Shown one piece after another: positions 1 to 8,909 of a DNA stretch of 64,000 nt (positions within the stretch are counted from its first letter, which is position 1; the number at the start of each line of letters is the position of its first letter). The translations under genes and the position numbers were made by a program. The notes beneath the pieces are model-generated. The model was not told the DNA's origin. It ran no database searches and saw nothing but the letters and a program-made list of their open reading frames with translations. The stretch spans positions 1-64,000 of the forward strand of contig SVQY01000005.1 of assembly GCA_015065135.1 (NCBI GenBank), read 5' to 3'. This stretch comes from Oscillospiraceae bacterium. GTDB lineage: Bacteria > Bacillota > Clostridia > Oscillospirales > CAG-272.

Positions 1-996
1 GATCTTGATGTGCTTGCGCAGGGTGTTGAAGCCGGCGGATTTTGCCAGCAGAATATCCTTTTCGTAGCGAGAAGGATGTGCCGGCGTGAAAATGCCGTCG
101 GGGAAGTAGCCCTGATCCAGCAGTCCATGGAAAAAGTAGGGCTTACCGTTCAGGCAAAGTCGCTTCACGCCCCCGATCTCACGGATCGAAAGTGTACGGC
201 AGGCAAAATAAGAATGCACCGTATCCTCGCCGCAGATCAGCTTGAAGCGATAGAGATACGGATCCTCCGGAGACCACAGGCGAGGTGCGGTGAGGTCGAT
301 GCGTGCGCAGCCGTCGCGCAGCTTTTCGCAGACCAGTCCCTCAGGGGTCGTCACGATCAGCATGCCCTCGTCCACGCCCTCGGCGCGTATCGTCGCACCG
401 CTGCCGTCGGCGCGAATGTCAAGTGCCTTGACATATGTCAAGGGCACGCTCTCCATCCACACCGATTGCCAGATGCCCGAAACAGGGGTGTACCACATGC
501 CGCCGCGCTTGTGCTTTTGCTTGCCCCAGGGTAGAATGTGCTTGTCCAGCTCATCCACCACGCGGATGAAGACCGTGTTTTCGCCCGGGTGCAGATGGGG
601 GGTAATGTCGAAGGAGAAGGGGAGATAACCGCCGATGTGCTTGCCAAGAGAGTGGCCGTTCAGCCAGACCTCTGCCACCTGATCCGTCGCACCGATATGC
701 AAAATAACGCGGTCACGGAGAAATCCGTCGGGCAGCGTAAAGCGGCGGTGATAGCAAAGCTCAGTGCCGTCGGGAAAGACCTCGCCAATGCCCGACAGAG
801 CGGATTCCGGCGGAAAGGGCACGCGTATTTTTTTGGTAAGATCCGGTTCGAAGCCGCGCGGCTTCGCGGAAAACTCCCATTCGCCGTCAAGCGAAAAAAA
901 GGAGTCACGGCGAAGGCAAGGGCGCGGATAGACGGGAGCGGCAGAGGCAAGGCTTGCCTCCGGCGTATCCAGAGCGATCAGCTTTTTTGTTTTCAT
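1..996 (-). CDS. Glycoside hydrolase family 2 protein (beta-galactosidase/beta-glucuronidase-like), N-terminal part, runs off the left edge of the window
   Basis: Reverse strand reads open from ATG at 996: MKTKKLIALDTPEASLASAAPVYPRPCLRRDSFFSLDGEWEFSAKPRG...HIGATDQVAEVWLNGHSLGKHIGGYLPFSFDITPHL..., typical GH2 sugar-binding/jelly-roll domain. No stop before position 1. Confidence 0.85.
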   Translation of the reverse strand, partial: MKTKKLIALDTPEASLASAAPVYPRPCLRRDSFFSLDGEWEFSAKPRGFEPDLTKKIRVPFPPESALSGIGEVFPDGTELCYHRRFTLPDGFLRDRVILHIGATDQVAEVWLNGHSLGKHIGGYLPFSFDITPHLHPGENTVFIRVVDELDKHILPWGKQKHKRGGMWYTPVSGIWQSVWMESVPLTYVKALDIRADGSGATIRAEGVDEGMLIVTTPEGLVCEKLRDGCARIDLTAPRLWSPEDPYLYRFKLICGEDTVHSYFACRTLSIREIGGVKRLCLNGKPYFFHGLLDQGYFPDGIFTPAHPSRYEKDILLAKSAGFNTLRKHIKI

Positions 997-1171
997 AGCG
1001 GTAGACCACCTTTATCTGTTCTGCTTTTATTATGCCTTACAGCGGTCGAAAAGTCAAGACTTAGCGCTTTTTTTAAGGGAATGTAGCGCAAAAAGCGACA
1101 CCGTACGTGCGTTTTTGCCATATACTGTCATTGCGGAGCGATCCGCAATATCCGAAGAAAGGATCTTTTGT

Positions 1172-1987
1172 ATGGCAACCTTGTTCAATCAGGGAACGCT
1201 GCTGTTTACGCCTGCGGGCGGTAGTCAGACCAGCGTGGTGACCAATACCACCAGCACCGATCTGACGGTGAGCTATGGTCTGCAGGTGCTGCACGGCGCC
1301 TATCCCGAGACCTTTGGAAACGGCGATACCATTCTCTATACCGTTGTGCTGCGCAATATCGGTAGCGGCACTCTTGTTCTTCCCACCGTAACGGTGGATC
1401 TTGGCGGCAGCGCACTATCCTATGTACCCGGCAGCGCTGCGGCCTTTTTGTATGACGGTACCGCGCTGAGCCCCTATCCCTTTACCGTTAGCGGCGGTAG
1501 CGTGGTGTTCAGCTTTTCCGAGCCGTTGCCGGCAGGTGCCTCGGTGCTGCTGTTCTATCAGGCGACCGTCAATGAGAGCGCCGGTGAAACGGTGATCTCC
1601 ACCGCTACCGGTGTGGCATACGAGGGTGTCGCTACCGGCCCTGCTGTCAGCGATAGCGATACGGCCACCATTACCCGTATGCCGATCAGCATCGTCAAGA
1701 GCGCACCCGATAGCGCCGAGGTTGGGGATAGCATCAGCTATCTGTTTACGATCACCAACAATACGGGTGAGAGCGTTGCGCTGGATCAGCTGACCGATCA
1801 GCTGCCGGCGCAGTTTACCCTGACCGGCGTTACGCTGACGGTGGGCGGTAGCGTGATCCCGCTTGCCGAGGGCACCGATTACACCTTGACCGCTGCGGGT
1901 CTGCTGACGGTGGATCCCACCACCTCGCTGGCGCTTGGTGCCGGCGAAACGGTGGTGCTGGCTGTCAACGGTGTGGTCACCGCTTGA
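1172..1987 (+). CDS. DUF11-like / conserved-repeat domain protein, no obvious signal peptide
   Basis: ORF 1115..1987; likely start ATG 1172 (MATLFNQGTLLFTPAGG...). Repeats of the type 'NGDTILYTVVLRNIGSGTL' and 'VGDSISYLFTITNNTGESVALDQLTDQLP' resemble DUF11-type beta domains. Confidence 0.7.
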   Translation: MATLFNQGTLLFTPAGGSQTSVVTNTTSTDLTVSYGLQVLHGAYPETFGNGDTILYTVVLRNIGSGTLVLPTVTVDLGGSALSYVPGSAAAFLYDGTALSPYPFTVSGGSVVFSFSEPLPAGASVLLFYQATVNESAGETVISTATGVAYEGVATGPAVSDSDTATITRMPISIVKSAPDSAEVGDSISYLFTITNNTGESVALDQLTDQLPAQFTLTGVTLTVGGSVIPLAEGTDYTLTAAGLLTVDPTTSLALGAGETVVLAVNGVVTA

Positions 1988-2013
1988 CAAGCCCACGTTC
2001 TCTGTGTTAAAAT
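1984..2013 (+). promoter_or_regulatory. Putative sigma-A promoter for the DUF1508 gene
   Basis: TTGACA at 1984-1989, ~18 bp spacer, TAAAAT at 2008-2013, upstream of RBS ggaaaggagcc. Confidence 0.5.
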
Positions 2014-2043
2014 AACGGCAGTTTCTCGAGGAAAGGAGCCGCT

Positions 2044-2454
2044 ATGGCACAGTTTATCATCACTCGCGACGGGCGAGGCGTCTTTTTTACGCTGCGCTCG
2101 GATAAGGAGCGCACGCTTGTTTCTTCTAAGTGTTACGCCACGCTAGATGCCTGCAAAAAGGGGATCTGCAGTATGGTCTTTTATGCCCCCATCGTGCCCT
2201 TGTGCGACGTGACGGCAGGGGAGAGTGGCCCGAACCCCAAGATGGAGCTGACCGGCGGTGGCGGTGCGTATAGCTACGCGCTGAAGGCGCCTAACGGCAA
2301 GACCGTGGTCGAGGGCGGCCCCTATGAGAGTAAAAAGGCGTGTCTGCGCGCCATCTCGATGCTGCGCAGCGGTGTGCAGGGAGCCCCGGTGGTGATGCAC
2401 GAGGCCGCGCAGCGAAAGCCCCTGACCGTAGGCAAGCTGATCCGTGACAAATAA
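2044..2454 (+). CDS. DUF1508 / YegP-like (UPF0339) protein with two tandem repeats
   Basis: Two copies of the F/Y-x-L-K/R-x-x-x-G-x-x-V/L-x-x-S-x-x-Y-x-x-x-x-x-C-x-x-x-I pattern in the translation (residues ~1-50 and ~75-115). Confidence 0.75.
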   Translation: MAQFIITRDGRGVFFTLRSDKERTLVSSKCYATLDACKKGICSMVFYAPIVPLCDVTAGESGPNPKMELTGGGGAYSYALKAPNGKTVVEGGPYESKKACLRAISMLRSGVQGAPVVMHEAAQRKPLTVGKLIRDK

Positions 2455-2458
2455 AGAG

Positions 2459-2497
2459 AGCCGCCGTCCGCGAAACGCGGACAGCGGCTTTTTTTAT
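2459..2497 (+). terminator. Rho-independent terminator
   Basis: agccgc-cgtccgcg-aaa-cgcggac-agcggctttttttatt hairpin plus U-tract. Confidence 0.85.
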
Positions 2498-2584
2498 TCA
2501 GGCTCCAGCTCAAATACAAGGTTAGTTTTTTGCTATCGAATGGGCAAAAAAGGATCGGCCTTGGTTCGATGGCGCCAAAGAATG

Positions 2585-2827
2585 TCAGTTTAAGTCCAAA
2601 TTTTCCGGTTGAAACAGTTCATCGTCCAGAAACTCGGTCATAGTCATATCAAAGCCCTTTGCCAGCATTATGACAGTGCTTAACGTTACGGTCTTGTTGC
2701 GCCCATTCATAATACATTGCATGCTTCCGTGCTGGATTCCGGATTTTTGCTCCAAGCGATACTGGGACATGTTTTTTTTCACTAATAGGGCAAAAACACG
2801 CTTTGCCACAGCATCGTTTACAGTCAT
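2585..2827 (-). CDS. XRE-family (Cro/C1-type) HTH transcriptional regulator
   Basis: 80 aa; 'MSQYRLEQKSGIQHGSMQCIMNGRNKTVTLSTVIMLAKGFDMTMTEFL' matches the helix-turn-helix XRE pattern. Confidence 0.8.
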   Translation of the reverse strand: MTVNDAVAKRVFALLVKKNMSQYRLEQKSGIQHGSMQCIMNGRNKTVTLSTVIMLAKGFDMTMTEFLDDELFQPENLDLN

Positions 2828-2905
2828 GTAGCCTTCCCCCGTTCGTTACTACATTTATTTTATCAATTTTGCGTCAAGAAAATAAGAAGGTGTGCCTACA
2901 TATTC

Positions 2906-2934
2906 TTGACAGGCATCATTAAACGTGATACAAT
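2906..2934 (+). promoter_or_regulatory. Consensus sigma-A promoter with operator-like repeats on both sides
   Basis: TTGACA (2906-2911), 17-bp spacer, TACAAT (2929-2934). Near-identical 19-mers AAGAAGGTGTGCCTACATA (2884-2902) and AAGAAGGTACACCTACATA (2936-2954) bracket it. Confidence 0.8.
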
Positions 2935-2997
2935 TAAGAAGGTACACCTACATAAATGACGGGGTGTCACATTTATAAGCAGAAAGGAAGGGTAATA

Positions 2998-3621
2998 ATG
3001 GGATTTTTTGTTTCTCCTGTCAAGATGCTTTGGTTAGCTAAGAATAGAGCTGACATCGCTCACCGACTAAAGCCTCGCGAGAAAGACTGGTATTTTACCA
3101 AGGAGGGAGTGGATGCATACAGAAAGGCTAATGGCGTCGGAGCTAAGACTTATCATTTCTACGAATATTTGAAAAAGTTATCCGGTAGCACAATTGAAAG
3201 CGCCGCGCTTTTGCGTTTGGCTTTCGTTTTGGCGCACACAGTTGAGGGATCTGCGATGGAATATGGAAGATACCCCGACGTGATCGATCCGAACAAAAAT
3301 CCTTTGGTTATGTGCGTTCAAAATCGAGAACTTTCGTATGCGCATGATCTTGAAAACTGTTGTAGACTACTGTTGGCCGCACTACATGAAGAAAAAAGTG
3401 ATGTGTATAGCCAATCGCGTGGATATGAACGATTGAACTATTGCGAACCTGGCGCACCTCTTTCTGATGTGTATCGGATTGAACGAGCAATCATTACTGT
3501 ATTTTCCACACAGCTCCAAGATGAACTTCCGCCGCCATATCTATACGATATTGTGCAGAGTAATGCCCCTGACGAGGAAGAGGATGAAGATGAAGAATGG
3601 GAGGAAGATGAAGATGAGTAA
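2998..3621 (+). CDS. Hypothetical protein with a highly acidic C-terminal tail
   Basis: ORF 2956..3621; ATG 2998 preceded by an RBS-like ggaagg. C-terminus ...DEEEDEDEEWEEDEDE. No family recognised. Confidence 0.7.
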   Translation: MGFFVSPVKMLWLAKNRADIAHRLKPREKDWYFTKEGVDAYRKANGVGAKTYHFYEYLKKLSGSTIESAALLRLAFVLAHTVEGSAMEYGRYPDVIDPNKNPLVMCVQNRELSYAHDLENCCRLLLAALHEEKSDVYSQSRGYERLNYCEPGAPLSDVYRIERAIITVFSTQLQDELPPPYLYDIVQSNAPDEEEDEDEEWEEDEDE

Positions 3622-4831
3622 TGAATTGAACCGACAGCAAGTGATTGCAGAGCTTGAACGTACACAATCTCTTTTGGATAAACTCGGAGAGATAAACCGG
3701 AAATCGCAAGCATTGGTCGAGGAACGGAATGAAGGCGATGGTGTTGCTACTGAAGCGCTTGTTAAAGAAATGAAGCGGTTTCAAAAAGCAAAACAGAAAA
3801 TAGTTCAGGAAAAATTGCCGCACGTGGCAAAAACGGATTTTTCTTTTCCTTGTGAACGCCCCAAAAATCCCGAAGATGTGGGCGATCCCGCTAAGGATAT
3901 CATGAAGGGAGTTGTTTCTTCAGTATTGGCGGTTGCAGGTCTTGCTTTTTGGTTGATTTTGTTGATTACTGGGTCAAAAGCATGGGGGTTGATTTTCCTT
4001 TCTGTTGCTTGCATGTTAGGATTTGGTATTTTTAGTTTGGTAGCTATGATACCTGTTCGAAATATTTTGGCGTGGGAACAGCTGTGTGGAGAATGGGAAG
4101 AAAAAAAGAGTCTTTGGGAAAAGAAGATGGACGATGTTGCTCGCAGAAATGAGAAAAATCTCGAGAGCTTTCGAGATTTTGACGTGTTATATCTGAACAT
4201 GGTAAAGGAATGCGATGCGTTTTATGTTGAAAGCACGAACAATTTGATAGAAGAACGGGAAAAAGCGCGTCAAGAGATATTGAAACGTTTTGACGTATTG
4301 AAGGAACAGGGAGATGCCTTGGTGAAGGAATTGGATGGCATCACAGTGATCCACGCCGATTTGTTCGAACACGCAGGCTTGATTGCAACTTTATTAAAAA
4401 CCGGGCGAGCAGATACTTTGAAGGAGGCTATCAATTTAGCCTTGGAGGAAGTTCGTAAAGACGAAGAAGAACGTCAAAGAAGAGAGGAAGCACGAGCTAG
4501 AGCGGAAATATTGGAAGAACAGGCAACGGAAAATCGCCTTTACAATGAAGCGATGCAGCGCGCTGCCGAGAATCAAGCCCGCGCCATGCGCGAGCACCAT
4601 GCGGAAATGGAGCGCGCCGCTCGGGAGCAGGCAAAGGCAGCAGAGCTGCAGGCTCAAGCTGCGGCTGCGGCCAATAAGCTGGCGCAGGATCAAGCACGCG
4701 CCGCGCAGGTACGAGCACGCTCTGCCGAATATGAAGCAAGAGAAAAATGCAGAGGATGCGTCAACAGTACAAAATGCTCCTTTGCCGCACGACAAAATTC
4801 GCTGTCTTGCGGCGCGTACAAGCCGCGTTAA
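3608..4831 (+). CDS. Hypothetical membrane/coiled-coil protein with C-terminal Cys cluster
   Basis: Likely start ATG 3608 (MKMSNELNRQQVIAELERTQSLL), overlapping the previous CDS by 14 nt. Two hydrophobic helices (SSVLAVAGLAFWLILLITG, GLIFLSVACMLGFGIFSLVAMIPV), long charged coiled coil, tail CRGCVNSTKCSFAARQNSLSCGAYKPR. Confidence 0.7.
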   Translation: MKMSNELNRQQVIAELERTQSLLDKLGEINRKSQALVEERNEGDGVATEALVKEMKRFQKAKQKIVQEKLPHVAKTDFSFPCERPKNPEDVGDPAKDIMKGVVSSVLAVAGLAFWLILLITGSKAWGLIFLSVACMLGFGIFSLVAMIPVRNILAWEQLCGEWEEKKSLWEKKMDDVARRNEKNLESFRDFDVLYLNMVKECDAFYVESTNNLIEEREKARQEILKRFDVLKEQGDALVKELDGITVIHADLFEHAGLIATLLKTGRADTLKEAINLALEEVRKDEEERQRREEARARAEILEEQATENRLYNEAMQRAAENQARAMREHHAEMERAAREQAKAAELQAQAAAAANKLAQDQARAAQVRARSAEYEAREKCRGCVNSTKCSFAARQNSLSCGAYKPR

Positions 4832-4842
4832 AAGAGATCTGA

Positions 4843-4890
4843 CAAAAAACAGGAACGGGCAAAATTGCCCGTTCCTGTTTTTTGTTTTTT
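4843..4890. terminator. Bidirectional terminator
   Basis: AAAAAACAGGAACGGGCAaaatTGCCCGTTCCTGTTTTTT between convergent genes. Confidence 0.85.
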
Positions 4891-7800
4891 ACACCATCTC
4901 CAGCTCAAAAGCAAAGTCAAATGCCTCTCCCGCATTGATACGGCAGGGGATAACGGGATCCTGACCGCCGCAGGAGTGAGAGCCAACGCCGCTCATACGG
5001 TAGTCCAGATACAGATCGGTGTGATCCATCTCGCTCAGATCCTTGCGGTGGGCGGTGGCTGCCACCTCGTGGATGTCAAATCTTGTGGCGTTGAAGGAGA
5101 ACCTGTTGCCCGAAACGCGCAGCTTCACGCCGTTGCAATCAAGAGTCAGCCAATCGGTGTAGCAATGGCTGCCGCTCTCCTGAGGTCTTTCCCAGTTGCC
5201 TGTGGGGTCGTCCTGCAGGTAGTCATACTCTCCAAGCAGCGCGTGGCTGATCTTGTCCTCGTAGCACTCGGCAGGGCCGTAGCCGTAATAGCGGATCGCT
5301 TCTGCGGGCGCGGTGAGGGAGAGTCGATAGCCGTAACGGGGCAGGAAATAGGGCAGGACCTCGCAGATCTGTCCCTTCTGGCCGATCGAAAGCCTGCCGT
5401 TGCCGTCGATGCGATAGGTGATCTCCCCCCTTGCGATGGGGGTGCGTCCCTGCACGCCAAAAACAAGCTCGCCGCCAAGCACCACGGCATCCGTCTCGGT
5501 GACGGCGTTGAAATCGTAAACAGAGGTCTCGGTGTAGGCGATGTTGCCAAAGGCGCGGTTGCTGCGCCACTCCTTGGCGATCAGCTCGCCTGTCACGCCC
5601 CAGTCGTTATCGGTGGGGGCGCGGTAGCAGTTGAGGGCAAGGGGCGCGGCCAGCAGCTGCTTGCCGTCCTTTTTTATATGGGTTAGCATACCCGTATCCC
5701 GACGGAAGACGTAGGCAAAGCCCTTGCCCGAAACGGTGTAATAAAGATCGTCAACGGTCAGCGCGGGCGCAACGGTCGCCTTGAGCGCCTTCCGCTCGGT
5801 CACCGCCAGCGGGAAGGAGAAGGCCGCCACCACGTGTCCCGCCTTTGCCCAAGGCGTATCGGCGGCAAGAACGGCGGTCACGGTCAGTGCCGCGTTTTTC
5901 GCGGCATAGGGCTCGCTTGCAGGGCAGGGAACCGTTACGCACTCGCCTGCGGCAGGATTGGCCTGCAGCACGCCCTTTGCCACCTTCTCGTTATCGGCAA
6001 CGATGCGCCATCTGATCGAAATGTGCGAAAAATCACAGAACGCATAGCGATTTTTGAGAATAAGATCGCCATTTTCCGCACGTGTCACGCGCAAGGGTGC
6101 AAAGACTGCCTTTGCCTCCAGCAGATTGGAATGGGGCACACGGTCGGGGGTCACCAGACCGTCCATGCAGGCGTTGTGCAGGTGATGATGCTCCCCGAAG
6201 TCGCCGCCGTAGCCGCAATAGGAGTTGCCCCTTTCGTCTGTGAGGCGCATGGCGTGGTCACACCACTCCCAGATAAAGCCGCCCGCAAAGTTGGGGTGTT
6301 TTTGTATCCATTCGTCATAAAAGCGCAGGTCGCCGCAGCTGTTTCCCATGGAGTGGTTGTATTCGCACATAACGTAGGGCTTTTCGGCAAACACGGGATG
6401 CTCCAGCGAGGCGCGCAGATGCGCACGGCTGGATCCGGGTTGCAAGGGCGGATACATAGCGGAAAGGAAGTCCAGATTTTTTGCGCGGCGGCGGAGTTCA
6501 TCCTCCTCGTACTTCATATAGCCGCTGAAGGCGCTCTCGTAATGGACGGGGCGCGTTTTGTCTGTCTCGTGGAACCAAATGGCCTCATTGTCCAGATCCT
6601 TGCCCCAGCCCGACTCGTTGCCAAGAGACCAGATCACCACAGAGGTGCTGTTTTTGAAGGCCTCGTACATGCGGCTCATACGGTCGTGGATGCAGGTCGC
6701 CCATAGGGAATCGTCCACCAGCGCATCCCATCCTCCCGGGTATTGCGCGCCCAAATAGCTCATGCCGTGGCACTCCTGATCCGCTTCACACATGACGTAA
6801 AAGCCCAGCTCGTCACACAGCTCGTAAAAACGGGGGTCGGAGGGGTAGTGAGAGGTGCGGATGGCGTTGACGTTGTGCCGCTTCATGATCAGCAGCTCGT
6901 TTCTCATGAATGCCATATCGGTCACGTAGCCCGTGTCGGGGTTGCTGTCGTGACGGTTGACACCGTAGAGCTTTACCGCCTTGCCGTTGACGGTGAACAC
7001 CGCGTTTTCGATCTTCACCGTGCGGAAGCCGAAGCGGTGACGGATCACCTCGCCTGCGCATTCCAATACAAGCTCGTAGAGATAAGGATCCTCCGCCGAC
7101 CATAGGTGGGGGGTGTCACATTGCCACGTCCACCGGCCGTTCACATCGGCGCTTGCCAGCAGCATAGCGCCATCATAAACGGAGGCCTTCACGGGTGCCT
7201 TGGCTTTGACCGAAAGGGAAAGCGCGCCGCTTGCGTCGGCGGTCAACGCAAAGTCGGTCATACCGTCCTCGGCACGCTCCAGTATGTACACCTCGCGGAA
7301 CAGACCCGATAGGCGAATCTTGTCCTGGTCGTCAAAATAGCTGCCCGTGCACCACTTCAGCACCGCCACGCAAAGGCGGTTGGCGCCCTTTTTCAGATAG
7401 GAGGTCACATCAAAGGCGCTGTCGTTGTGGGGTACCTCGCCGTAGCCCACGAACTGCCCGTTCATCCAGACGTAAATGCAGCTGTCCTTGCCCTCAAAAT
7501 GCAGCTCATACCGCTTGCCCTGCACGGGGGTCATATCAAAATCCTTTACGTAGGCGGCCACGGGGTTCTTCTCGGGCACGCGGGGCGGATCGCACAGAAA
7601 GGGGTAGGGAGAGGACTGGTACTGGGTATAGTCCGCGCCGTGGGCTTGCCAGCATTCGGGCACGGCTATCTCCTTGAAGTCCGCAAGATCAAAGCCCTTG
7701 GCAAAAAAATCCTGCATCTCGTATACCGAGGGATGCCACAAAAAACGCCAAGCTCCGCAAAGGGAGTGGAAAAAGGGAGAATGCTCACGGGGCAAGCGAG

Positions 7801-7912
7801 CAGCTGGCGCCGTGTCAAAGGGAATGAAATAGGCGTGATCGGGCAGCTCGTTTATCCGCACGATCTCGGGATCTCTGTGGTATCCACGTGATAAAATTTC
7901 GTTCATATCCAA
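4889..7912 (-). CDS. lacZ: Beta-galactosidase (GH2, large LacZ type)
   Basis: 1007 aa; NRHDSNPDTGY, MCEADQECHG, VIWSLGNESGWG, YVMCEYNHSMGNSCG, FAGGFIWEWCDHA and a C-terminal small-chain domain are typical of LacZ. Confidence 0.92.
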   Translation of the reverse strand: MDMNEILSRGYHRDPEIVRINELPDHAYFIPFDTAPAARLPREHSPFFHSLCGAWRFLWHPSVYEMQDFFAKGFDLADFKEIAVPECWQAHGADYTQYQSSPYPFLCDPPRVPEKNPVAAYVKDFDMTPVQGKRYELHFEGKDSCIYVWMNGQFVGYGEVPHNDSAFDVTSYLKKGANRLCVAVLKWCTGSYFDDQDKIRLSGLFREVYILERAEDGMTDFALTADASGALSLSVKAKAPVKASVYDGAMLLASADVNGRWTWQCDTPHLWSAEDPYLYELVLECAGEVIRHRFGFRTVKIENAVFTVNGKAVKLYGVNRHDSNPDTGYVTDMAFMRNELLIMKRHNVNAIRTSHYPSDPRFYELCDELGFYVMCEADQECHGMSYLGAQYPGGWDALVDDSLWATCIHDRMSRMYEAFKNSTSVVIWSLGNESGWGKDLDNEAIWFHETDKTRPVHYESAFSGYMKYEEDELRRRAKNLDFLSAMYPPLQPGSSRAHLRASLEHPVFAEKPYVMCEYNHSMGNSCGDLRFYDEWIQKHPNFAGGFIWEWCDHAMRLTDERGNSYCGYGGDFGEHHHLHNACMDGLVTPDRVPHSNLLEAKAVFAPLRVTRAENGDLILKNRYAFCDFSHISIRWRIVADNEKVAKGVLQANPAAGECVTVPCPASEPYAAKNAALTVTAVLAADTPWAKAGHVVAAFSFPLAVTERKALKATVAPALTVDDLYYTVSGKGFAYVFRRDTGMLTHIKKDGKQLLAAPLALNCYRAPTDNDWGVTGELIAKEWRSNRAFGNIAYTETSVYDFNAVTETDAVVLGGELVFGVQGRTPIARGEITYRIDGNGRLSIGQKGQICEVLPYFLPRYGYRLSLTAPAEAIRYYGYGPAECYEDKISHALLGEYDYLQDDPTGNWERPQESGSHCYTDWLTLDCNGVKLRVSGNRFSFNATRFDIHEVAATAHRKDLSEMDHTDLYLDYRMSGVGSHSCGGQDPVIPCRINAGEAFDFAFELEMV

Positions 7913-7921
7913 ACCTCCGTC

Positions 7922-7951
7922 TTGACAAGATCTCTATACTTGTACTATAAT
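7922..7951 (+). promoter_or_regulatory. Putative promoter for the AraC regulator
   Basis: TTGACA 7922-7927, 18-bp spacer, TATAAT 7946-7951 in the lacZ/araC divergent intergenic region. Confidence 0.55.
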
Positions 7952-8016
7952 GCAAAAAGAGAGGTTTGTAAATAGAAAATTTCTCGAAAATATAAAAATT
8001 CTACACGGAGCGCGTT

Positions 8017-8808
8017 ATGTTTCTTTTTGCGGAAAACAGTGAGCAGGCAAAAGAGCTGCTGCCGATCTATATGTTGACTGCGGGGGCGGATTTCCATCAG
8101 CCTCCCGCACGCCGTCCGAACGGTGCGGCCCTGCATCAGATCCTGTTCGTGGATCGGGGGGCCGTTCGCGTGCGGTGCGACAAAGGGGAATTTTTGCTGG
8201 AGCAGGGCAGCGCGGCCTTTATGAAAAAGGGCTATCCGATTTTTTATGAGCGCGTCAGCGATGAGAGCCGTACCGGTTGGATCAGCTTTGACGGTAAGGG
8301 CGTTGAGCCGCTGCTGCGCTATTTCAATGCCGAGCCCTTTTCCTTCCAAAGCGATGCGCCCCTAAAGGAGCTGCGTCGCACCTGCACCAAGGCGGTGGAG
8401 CATAAGGCCCCCTCCGAGCTGCTTTCCCGTCTGGCCTACGATCTGGTGATCACTTATTTTCAGTCCCTTTCGGCAGAGAATAAAAGCTCTGCGCTTTGCG
8501 CCGCCAAGGCGTATATCGAGGAGCGATATCGCGACGATCTTTCGGTATCGGATATGGCAGCGGCGGCAGGGATCTCCTCCTCGCTGCTCTATCGGCTGTT
8601 CCGCACAGAGCAGGGCTGCACCCCTGTGGAATATCTGCGCGGTGTGCGGCTGGGGCAGGCCAAGCGCCTTTTGCTGGAGGCTCCGCAGCTGCCCATCTCA
8701 CAGATCGCCGTCGCCTGCGGCTTTGCCGATACCGCGTATTTTTGTAAAGTGTTCCGGGATCGGGAGCATGCGACCCCTAACGGCTACCGAAAGCAGTATA
8801 TGGCCTGA
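8017..8808 (+). CDS. AraC-family transcriptional regulator
   Basis: N-terminal cupin-like domain and C-terminal double HTH (LSVSDMAAAAGISSSLLYRLFRTEQGCTPVEYLRGVRLGQAKRLL...ISQIAVACGFADTAYFCKVFRDREHATPNGYRK). Divergent from lacZ. Confidence 0.92.
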   Translation: MFLFAENSEQAKELLPIYMLTAGADFHQPPARRPNGAALHQILFVDRGAVRVRCDKGEFLLEQGSAAFMKKGYPIFYERVSDESRTGWISFDGKGVEPLLRYFNAEPFSFQSDAPLKELRRTCTKAVEHKAPSELLSRLAYDLVITYFQSLSAENKSSALCAAKAYIEERYRDDLSVSDMAAAAGISSSLLYRLFRTEQGCTPVEYLRGVRLGQAKRLLLEAPQLPISQIAVACGFADTAYFCKVFRDREHATPNGYRKQYMA

Positions 8809-8909
8809 TCTGCCGATAAAATTTGTGCAAAATACCATATTGAATATGGCAAATATATAGTATATAATTTTTATGTCGATAAATTTCAAACGAATTGCAG
8901 GAGGTAAAT

